Program-made: the position numbers and the translations under genes | Shown here: piece after piece, positions 1-4,643 of the stretch | Position numbering within the stretch: position 1 is the stretch's first letter | Layout of the letters: each line of letters opens with the position of its first letter | Notes under the pieces: generated by a model | Databases searched by the model: none | What the model saw: the letters and a program-made list of their open reading frames with translations, nothing else | Told to the model about the DNA's origin: nothing | Assembly (NCBI GenBank): GCA_905215275.1 | Contig: CAJMPE010000117.1 | Coordinates: forward strand, 1 to 6,426 | DNA: 6,426 nt | Direction of reading: 5' to 3' | Source: an uncultured bacterium | GTDB lineage: Bacteria; Actinomycetota; Coriobacteriia; Coriobacteriales; Coriobacteriaceae

Positions 1-2
1 AG

Positions 3-590
3 CTGTTCTTTATCGCCGGCATCGTGGCCGTGGCATGCGGCCTTGCGGGCGACGTCATGAACGACTTTAAGGCCGGCGCCGTGCTGGGCACCAATCCGCG
101 CGCACAGTGGGTCGGCCAGGCCATCGGCGGCATCGTGGGCGCCCTGGTCGCCGCAGCCGTCATGGTCGCGCTCGTCACCGCCTATGGTCCGGACGCCTTT
201 GGCCCCGACAAGAGTTTTGTGGCCGCACAGGCAAGCGTGGTCGCCACCATGGTCTCGGGCATCCCGAGCGTGCCGTGGTTTGCGGGCGGCTTTATCGCCG
301 GCATCGTCATGTACTGGCTCGGCATTCCGGCCATGATGATCGGCCTGGGCGTGTACCTGCCGTTCTACATGTCGCTCACGGCCTTCTTGGGCTCCTGCGT
401 TAAGCTCGCCTACGACAAGTGGGCCGCTCACCGCGACGCCGAGGCCGGTCTTTCGGACGAGGAAAAGGCCGCCAAGGACGCCGCCTTCCAGGAGCAGGGC
501 CTGGTTGTCGCCAGCGGCCTGCTCGGTGGCGAGTCTATCGTCGGCGTTATCCTGGCGTTTGTCTCCGTTGGCCTGAGCCTGCTGGGGTAG
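3..590 (+). CDS. OPT-family oligopeptide transporter, C-terminal part (5' end outside the window)
   Basis: Integral membrane transporter of the OPT superfamily, whose prokaryotic members import oligopeptides or metal-chelate-type substrates; the substrate here cannot be told. The reading frame is already open at the left edge, and the visible 195 residues are about the last third of a protein that is usually 600-700 residues long. The family-like segment GDVMNDFKAGAVLGTNPR (fragment residues 16-33) is followed by a hydrophobic span (38-60), a loop rich in Pro and Gly, then two hydrophobic spans at 93-106 and 108-135 containing GVYLPFYMSL, which resembles the conserved GLYLPF region of OPT proteins. 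A charged cytoplasmic-type loop (about 136-165, rich in Asp, Glu, Lys and Ala) precedes a last membrane span with GLLGGESIVGV. A strong terminator begins 26 bases after the stop codon, so this is the last gene of its transcript. The family call is confident; the substrate is unknown. Confidence 0.88.
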   Translation: MFFIAGIVAVACGLAGDVMNDFKAGAVLGTNPRAQWVGQAIGGIVGALVAAAVMVALVTAYGPDAFGPDKSFVAAQASVVATMVSGIPSVPWFAGGFIAGIVMYWLGIPAMMIGLGVYLPFYMSLTAFLGSCVKLAYDKWAAHRDAEAGLSDEEKAAKDAAFQEQGLVVASGLLGGESIVGVILAFVSVGLSLLG

Positions 591-615
591 GCCGACCAAC
601 AACGCACCAGCGCAG

Positions 616-653
616 AGCGCGGGGTCGGAATCAAACCGGCCCCGCGCTTTTTT
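616..653 (+). terminator. Rho-independent terminator after the OPT transporter
   Basis: A 13-pair stem: AGCGCGGGGTCGG (616-628) pairs with CCGGCCCCGCGCT (636-648), with one G-T pair and a 7-base loop. It is followed at once by a run of T (648-653). It sits 25 bases past the transporter stop codon, so it ends that transcript before the DUF389 gene. Confidence 0.93.
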
Positions 654-730
654 ATCTATTCGACTCTTATGATCCTCACGGCGTTTTTAGTCATGCCGAT
701 TGGCCTGACTTCCAGGTCAACAAACCCTGT

Positions 731-759
731 CTGACACCTCGCTCAACGCGGTGTAGAGT
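731..759 (+). promoter_or_regulatory. Candidate sigma-70-type promoter for the DUF389 gene
   Basis: CTGACA at 731-736 (5 of 6 matches to TTGACA) and TAGAGT at 754-759 (4 of 6 to TATAAT) are 17 bases apart. The pair lies about 47 bases upstream of the DUF389 start and downstream of the preceding terminator, where a promoter is needed. A short inverted repeat, ACACC (734-738) and GGTGT (750-754), overlaps both boxes and could be an operator or chance. The call is from consensus matching only. Confidence 0.42.
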
Positions 760-796
760 AAAGACGACGGGCGGGATACGCGGCACGTGCCAGAAC

Positions 797-803
797 GAGG
801 TGG
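797..803 (+). promoter_or_regulatory. Ribosome binding site of the DUF389 gene
   Basis: GAGGTGG lies just upstream of the ATG at 806, with the GAGG core (797-800) five bases from the start. It decides the start: the frame is open far upstream, through the preceding terminator, but no upstream start has such a site. Confidence 0.55.
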
Positions 804-805
804 AC

Positions 806-1945
806 ATGGAACTCGATAAACAACAGCTCAAGCGACTGCGCGAGCGTCATCATCGGCGCCATGGCATCCGCCCCGCCCACAGCGAGGCCATGGAGAACGC
901 AAGCCGCTTTCTAAAGCAGGCATTCAACATTCGCGAGGGACGCGCGCCCTATCACGTGATTCGCAAGCGCTTTGTAAACGGGGCGCGCCTGACTGGCTCG
1001 CACTTATGCATCCTGATCATTGCCATGTTGATCGCGAGCATCGGCCTCGATATCGACTCGGACATTGCCATCGTTGGCGCCATGCTCATCTGCCCGCTCA
1101 TGGGCTCGGTTCTTGCCATGGCATATGGCATCGCCACGCTCGACCGTGAGATTACCGTCGAGGCCGTCGCCGGCCTCGCGCTACAGATGGCCTTTTGCCT
1201 GGTCACGTCCACGTTGTACTTTAAGCTCTCGCCCCTTGGCACCACCACGGCCGCCATCATCGACAATTCGACACCGACTGTGTGGGACCTTGCCGTCGCG
1301 CTCGCGGGCGGCTTTGCGGGTGGCCTGGGCAACTCGCGCGACCAGGAACCTGCCACGCTCATCGCCGGGGTGGCTGTGGCGACCGCGCTCATGCCGCCCC
1401 TATGCGCGGCGGGCTATGGCATCGCCATCGCAAGCGGGTCACTGTTTCTCTCGGCGCTTTACGAGTTTGGCATCAACGTGGTCTTTATCGCACTGGCTGC
1501 CGAAGCCGTTCTGCTTCTTTTGCGCGTGCCGCTCAAGCGCGACCTGAACGGCGACGGTATTGTGACTGCTGAAGAAAACGCCGAGGTCGACGAGCTATCG
1601 CGCAAGGTGCGCCGCCGCATCATTGTGGGCACGGTAGCCTTTGCCATCCCCTGCATCGTTATGACGGCGGGATCTATTGGCTCGGCGCAGGCCGGCGTGC
1701 AGGACGGCTACGGCGTCACTGAAACCACGCGCGAGCTTGCCGCGGTACTGCCGGGCTTTAAGGACTACACCGTCGCCGTCGAGACCTCGGCCACCGAAGG
1801 CGACGAGGAGGGCATCGTCGAGCGCAAGATTGTCGCCCATGTGACGACAAGCGAGGCGCTTGGGGCACACGACCGTCACGTCGCCCGCAAGCTCATCGAC
1901 CTCAATGTGCCCGAGCTCGATCGCGTGGAGTTCGATGTGAAGTGA
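806..1945 (+). CDS. DUF389 (TIGR00341-type) multi-pass membrane protein with an EF-hand-like loop
   Basis: A 379-residue polytopic membrane protein of the DUF389 family, whose biochemical role is not established. A basic cytoplasmic-type N-terminus (1-62, with RERHHRRH) leads to about seven hydrophobic spans, near 65-80, 85-109, 115-138, 158-174, 182-208, 212-239 and 272-294. Family-like motifs are ASIGLDIDSDIAIVGAMLIC with PLMG (77-99), the Ala/Gly-rich DLAVALAGGFAGGLGNSRDQ (161-180), and GVAVATALMPPLCAAGYGIA (188-207), which closely match the conserved DUF389 core. The loop between the last two spans carries DLNGDGIVTAEE (246-257), which has the residue pattern of an EF-hand calcium loop. 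The C-terminus (296-379) is soluble and mixed charged. The ATG at 806 is chosen because of the GAGG site before it and because the protein then begins where the family usually does. It has its own candidate promoter and a terminator and appears to be a single-gene unit. Confidence 0.88.
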   Translation: MELDKQQLKRLRERHHRRHGIRPAHSEAMENASRFLKQAFNIREGRAPYHVIRKRFVNGARLTGSHLCILIIAMLIASIGLDIDSDIAIVGAMLICPLMGSVLAMAYGIATLDREITVEAVAGLALQMAFCLVTSTLYFKLSPLGTTTAAIIDNSTPTVWDLAVALAGGFAGGLGNSRDQEPATLIAGVAVATALMPPLCAAGYGIAIASGSLFLSALYEFGINVVFIALAAEAVLLLLRVPLKRDLNGDGIVTAEENAEVDELSRKVRRRIIVGTVAFAIPCIVMTAGSIGSAQAGVQDGYGVTETTRELAAVLPGFKDYTVAVETSATEGDEEGIVERKIVAHVTTSEALGAHDRHVARKLIDLNVPELDRVEFDVK

Positions 1946-2019
1946 TGCCGGCGCGGGATGAATGCTCACACAGACGCAAGTTATGACGAGGCGCAGACGC
2001 AATACGGACACGAGCAAAT

Positions 2020-2057
2020 AGCGGGGTGCAGTTCATACCCGCGCCCCGCTCGCTGTT
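2020..2057. terminator. Hairpin terminator between convergent genes, possibly bidirectional
   Basis: AGCGGGGTGC (2020-2029) pairs with GCGCCCCGCT (2041-2050), one G-T pair, 11-base loop. On the + strand a T-rich tail (TTTTA, 2055-2059) follows after a short gap, which suits the DUF389 gene ending 75 bases upstream. Read on the - strand the same stem is followed by ATTTGC and could also stop the small gene ending at 2071. The offset T tail makes it weaker than the terminator at 616-653. Confidence 0.7.
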
Positions 2058-2070
2058 TTATTGCCGTGAA

Positions 2071-2520
2071 TCAGACGTCCGCATCGACATCGCCAGACTC
2101 CACCGTAAACGCCGGATCGGTGCTCACAAGATAAAATCGGGTCACCTCAGTATTTCTAATTAGGTAAATCTGCCCCTGATTGCGTCGGCGCGATATATAC
2201 GCAACGTGAACCGTGCCGAATTCTTCGCCGTTTTCCTTCTTTAATATCAGGATGTTGGGGTCATCCGTACGCTTAAACTGCCCGTCAACGCAGCTGCCGT
2301 CTTTGTCGACCAGTTGCCACCGATGGTTATCCTCTTCAAGAAAGGCCAGGGTTTCCAGACTCGTCTTGTCGTCCCGATAGTAACCGTCAATGGCAAACCC
2401 TTCGGAAGCGCATTCCTGCATATAGGACGTTTCCCGGCTTATAGCAAACAGCCCTGTAGCGCCCAGGAGCACAGCCAGGCAGACCACTGCAAGGGTTATC
2501 GAAGTAGCACGGCGACCCAT
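2071..2520 (-). CDS. Small membrane-anchored or secreted protein of unknown function
   Basis: I do not recognise this 149-residue protein. The N-terminus has a short positive stretch (GRR, 2-4) and one hydrophobic segment (about 7-27), consistent with an uncleaved signal anchor or a signal peptide; there is no lipobox. The rest (28-149) should lie outside the membrane. It is hydrophilic and predicted beta-rich by eye, with two cysteines, C37 (QECASEGF) and C77 (DGSCVDGQF), that could form a disulfide, and an acidic tail. The pattern of a modified residue-rich region followed by FGTVHVAYISRRRNQGQIYLI resembles small extracytoplasmic beta domains in general, not a named family. The start at 2520 is the only usable one: an in-frame stop lies about 18 bases upstream and no start codon falls between; the ribosome site is weak. 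GC is about half (152 of 300 bases over 2101-2400), clearly lower than neighbouring genes, which may mark it as acquired. Confidence 0.72.
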   Translation of the reverse strand: MGRRATSITLAVVCLAVLLGATGLFAISRETSYMQECASEGFAIDGYYRDDKTSLETLAFLEEDNHRWQLVDKDGSCVDGQFKRTDDPNILILKKENGEEFGTVHVAYISRRRNQGQIYLIRNTEVTRFYLVSTDPAFTVESGDVDADV

Positions 2521-2588
2521 GTTAGACCAACCGATAGTTGTTTAACGGAGCGCGAAACATACCTGGAACCTCCGATATCAGGGGGAAC

Positions 2589-2608
2589 GTCGCCAGCAGG
2601 CTGGTGAC
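2589..2608. repeat. 20-base near-perfect palindrome upstream of the small membrane protein gene
   Basis: GTCGCCAGC (2589-2597) and GCTGGTGAC (2600-2608) are complementary at eight of nine positions, with a G-T pair at the ninth, and only two bases between them. It lies 69-88 bases upstream of the leftward gene starting at 2520, and about 100 bases past the end of the sulfotransferase remnant. No T run follows on the - strand, so a terminator is unlikely; an operator-like site is possible. The rest of 2521-2710 shows no gene and no clear promoter. Confidence 0.45.
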
Positions 2609-2710
2609 AACTATATGCTTCTGACATCAAACCATATGGCTGTCACTCGCGGAGGGGACATCGGTGAACGGCGTGTTTTCATACTCCATTGGTCAACCCT
2701 AAGCGCGGCC

Positions 2711-3214
2711 CTACAGGTCGCACTTGTACACGCGGTAGATGTACTTTTCGGCTTCCATCTCGTAGGTGGCGATGGGCAGTCCGTAGCGGTCGTACTCGAT
2801 AAAGGTCTTGGCCATGCCCGATGCCACGAGCATGCTGTTCGAATTGCCGACGCGCTGCGCACTGCTGACGTAGCCCGAGAACGGCACCGCGATCTGGTCT
2901 TCGAGCTCGTAGGTGCACGCCACCTCATCCACCGTAAAGATGCGTCCAAACGAATGCGTGCCGCGGCTGTAGTCGGTCACCACCCCGGCGCCCAGCTGGC
3001 CCCAGTCGAACTTGGGATAGCTTTCGGCCGCACCAAAGTTGTTGTCGTACAGCAGCACCTGGTAGCGACCGGTCGTTGCCGTGTCAGAACTCGGCAGATA
3101 CGTCACGCTGTGCTGGCCTGCATTGAGCGAGAAATCGCCCTGGGCTTGCAGCAGCTTGTCCTCAAAGCCCGAGCCGGCCCATTGCCACTCCTTTCTATTT
3201 CTGGGTCCATCTTC
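2711..3214 (-). pseudogene. Aryl-sulfate sulfotransferase (ASST) remnant, C-terminal fragment
   Basis: The leftward frame gives about 167 residues ending at a TAG at 2711-2713, with no plausible start: it opens after a TGA at 3215-3217, and the first in-frame GTG (3106) has no ribosome site. The residues resemble the end of arylsulfotransferase beta-propeller proteins: a GQHSVTYLP segment, then LLYDNNFG, then SFGRIFTVDE, VPFSGYVSSAQ, and a final YIYRVYKCDL. In characterised bacterial ASSTs a catalytic histidine that is transiently sulfated lies roughly 135 residues from the C-terminus; the His of GQHS is about 132 from the end here, so it probably corresponds. Full ASSTs are around 550-600 residues, so the N-terminal two thirds, with the other active-site residues, are gone. 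Upstream, only about 50 bases separate it from the next gene's stop codon. Family call fairly sure; loss of function is inferred from truncation. Confidence 0.72.
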
Positions 3215-3229
3215 TCACTGCTGGCGACC

Positions 3230-3267
3230 AAAAATGATCCGTTTTCCTCCGTCCCCGAGGGATCATT
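3230..3267 (-). terminator. Rho-independent terminator of the 3-hydroxyacyl-CoA dehydrogenase gene
   Basis: Read leftward, AATGATCC (3267-3260) and GGATCATT (3240-3233) form an eight-pair perfect stem around a 19-base loop containing GGGGACGGAGG, and the right arm runs into a T run (3234-3230). It begins one base after the stop codon of the dehydrogenase gene. The long purine-rich loop is unusual for a plain terminator and the unit may also be a dispersed repeat. Confidence 0.72.
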
Positions 3268-3268
3268 G

Positions 3269-4228
3269 TTAGTACTTGAAGAAGCCCTCGCCCGAGCTTT
3301 CGCCCAGCTTGCCTTCGTCGAGCATCTGCTTGAGGACGGATGCCATGGCCTTAAAGTTGTAGGGCATCATCATCTTTTTGAGCAGCGGGCTCACCAGGCC
3401 CGGGACCTTCTGATACTGCATGACGATGTTGTAGGCCGTCTGGATGCCCACCGTGTCGAATACGCGGAACGGGCCCTTGGGAGCGCCGGTGCCGCGCGTC
3501 CATGCGAGGTCGATGCTCTTGGGGTCACTCACGCCCGAGACATACAGGTCAAGGCCCGAGAGCAGCCACGGCACCAGCATAGAGTTGAGCAGGTAACCGT
3601 TCTTTTCCTTGTTGACGGGAAGTGCCAGCATGCGAATGTCGTTGGCGAAGTCGACGAGCTCGTCGAAATAGCGCTTGTCGGTCTGGTCCTGGGCCATGAC
3701 CTCGGTCATGTTGTTCTTCCAGATGGAGTTGGCAAAGTGCAGCGACAGGTACTTCTCGGGGCGACCAGTGTACTTGGCAAAGGTGCTCGGCAGCAGCGTA
3801 GAGGAGTTCGTCACGATGACGGTCTTTTGCGGCAGAACCGGGGCGAGCTTCTTGTAGAAGTCGATCTTTGCCTGTGTGTCCTCGGCCATAGACTCGATGA
3901 CCAAGTCGGCGTCGGCAACGGCCTTGGCGAGGTCGAGCTCCAGCTTGAGTGTGGAGTAGGCACGCTCAACGGCGGCGAGCGCCGCCTCCCTGTCGAAGGT
4001 CTGGTCGCTATCGGCGATACCGGCACACCACTCGCCCGTACCGTCCGCCATACCCTCGATTGCCGCGATGTACTCCTCGCGCACATGATCGATCTTGGGC
4101 TGGGTGCGGCCGATGCTGCCCTCGCTGCGCAGCCAAATCGTTACATCAAAGCCGCAGTAGGCAGCCTGAAAGGCAATCTGGCTTCCTAACACGCCGCCGC
4201 CGGCAACACAAACGGTCTTGTAGCTCAT
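3269..4228 (-). CDS. 3-hydroxyacyl-CoA (3-hydroxybutyryl-CoA-type) dehydrogenase, NAD-dependent
   Basis: A complete 319-residue cytosolic enzyme of the 3-hydroxyacyl-CoA dehydrogenase family, which interconverts 3-hydroxyacyl-CoA and 3-ketoacyl-CoA with NAD(H). The N-terminal Rossmann domain (about 1-200) starts with AGGGVLGSQIA (9-19), giving the GxGxxG dinucleotide loop at 10-15, and has the VIES segment at 110-113. Likely catalytic residues are S143 (in TNSSTL), H164 (in LHFANS), E176 (in MTEVM) and N210 (in KEKNGYLL); the Ser-His and His-Glu spacings of 21 and 12 equal those of the well-studied mammalian enzyme. The C-terminal helical domain (about 201-319) contains KGPFRVFDTVG (251-261) and ends GEGFFKY, typical of the family. 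The usual HFFNP is HFANS here. Length is slightly above the common 280-290, because of an insertion near 40-95. The start is supported by GAGAGGAC (4243-4236) upstream. It is a single-gene unit; its pathway is not shown by neighbours. Confidence 0.93.
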   Translation of the reverse strand: MSYKTVCVAGGGVLGSQIAFQAAYCGFDVTIWLRSEGSIGRTQPKIDHVREEYIAAIEGMADGTGEWCAGIADSDQTFDREAALAAVERAYSTLKLELDLAKAVADADLVIESMAEDTQAKIDFYKKLAPVLPQKTVIVTNSSTLLPSTFAKYTGRPEKYLSLHFANSIWKNNMTEVMAQDQTDKRYFDELVDFANDIRMLALPVNKEKNGYLLNSMLVPWLLSGLDLYVSGVSDPKSIDLAWTRGTGAPKGPFRVFDTVGIQTAYNIVMQYQKVPGLVSPLLKKMMMPYNFKAMASVLKQMLDEGKLGESSGEGFFKY

Positions 4229-4235
4229 AGGAACA

Positions 4236-4243
4236 GTCCTCTC
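4236..4243 (-). promoter_or_regulatory. Ribosome binding site of the 3-hydroxyacyl-CoA dehydrogenase gene
   Basis: On the - strand GAGAGGAC precedes the ATG (4228-4226), with the AGGA core about eight bases from the start. It fixes the start codon. No convincing -35/-10 pair could be found upstream. Confidence 0.65.
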
Positions 4244-4339
4244 TTACGTAATTCCATAGATGTGTATTTATTCAACCGTAAGGGGACTGCACGCTGGGGG
4301 TGGGTTCTATAAACGGACGGTAATTTGCGGCGAACGGCT

Positions 4340-4573
4340 ACATCTGTTCATTAACTCTCGATTTTGAGGGCATTTTTTGACGCTGCTGAACCGCTGTTTT
4401 CGGAAGTGCGGGGAAAATCGGGATTCGCCGACCAGACCGGCTTTTTTTACAACAAAACCGCAGGTCGTGAGAGTCTAAAAAGGCGGTGTGCTCAGGAGGT
4501 TCGCGTTTTTTCCCGCACTTCCGAAATTCGAGTGCACAGAAGGCTGCGACAAAACGATTTACGCAACATATGT
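4340..4573. repeat. Long inverted-repeat element with a structured centre
   Basis: The core arms, 4398-4417 and 4507-4526, are complementary over 20 bases with a single G-T pair (TTTCGGAAGTGCGGG on the left). The 89-base centre can fold again: CGACC (4429-4433) with GGTCG (4463-4467), CGG (4438-4440) with CCG (4458-4460), and TTTT (4442-4445) with AAAA (4454-4457). The outer flanks are also related in inverted orientation: the complement of 4340-4357 matches 4556-4573 at 13 of 18 positions. This looks like two diverged copies of a ~75-base unit facing each other. It may be a mobile-type or REP-like intergenic repeat or a structured RNA. No transposase is in the window. Confidence 0.65.
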
Positions 4574-4577
4574 CCAG

Positions 4578-4618
4578 CAAAAACGGGTGGTAGCCGGCAC
4601 GGCTGCCACCCGTTTGTC
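4578..4618 (-). terminator. Rho-independent terminator of the dehydratase/activase-type gene
   Basis: AAACGGGTGGTAGCC (4581-4595) pairs with GGCTGCCACCCGTTT (4601-4615) over 15 pairs, one of them G-T, with a 5-base loop. Read leftward, the stem ends in a run of five T (4583-4579). It starts about 28 bases after the stop codon at 4644. On the + strand the tail is TTTGTCTT, a much weaker signal. Confidence 0.92.
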
Positions 4619-4643
4619 TTATATCCGGCTCGAAGCAGGCCAA

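Larger units (their letters stand above)
4229..4643. other. 415-base intergenic region without a credible gene
   Basis: Short open frames on both strands here lack ribosome sites and family resemblance, and both are read through the inverted-repeat arms, which explains their similar FPALPK segments. The region is clearly more AT-rich than the flanking genes. It holds the dehydrogenase ribosome site (4236-4243), the inverted-repeat element (4340-4573), and the terminator of the dehydratase/activase-type gene (4578-4618). The part 4244-4339 shows nothing I can name, although the dehydrogenase promoter must lie there or in the repeat. Confidence 0.7.

Noticed and set aside
419..805. Extension of the DUF389 frame about 130 codons upstream
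   Set aside because: The extension would be read through the OPT coding region and its terminator, has no ribosome site, and its residues are low-complexity Arg/Gly-rich shadow sequence. The ATG at 806 has a good site.
3180..3196. AAAGGAG followed by ATG (3182-3180) on the - strand inside the remnant
   Set aside because: It looks like a strong start, but the frame stops after six codons and is not the sulfotransferase frame; probably chance.
2615..4189. A 524-codon open frame on the + strand
   Set aside because: It is antisense to the sulfotransferase remnant and the dehydrogenase gene, both of which have clear family motifs, and its product is His/Val/Leu-biased, typical of an antisense shadow in GC-rich DNA.
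4427..4448. Short GCCG/CGGC hairpin followed by seven T on the + strand
   Set aside because: Only four pairs, and there is no + strand gene upstream for it to terminate; better explained as part of the nested inverted repeat.
4338..4643. A 101-codon leftward open frame and a + strand frame from 4488 in the intergenic region
   Set aside because: Both run through the inverted repeat and the terminator, lack ribosome sites and have no recognisable domain.
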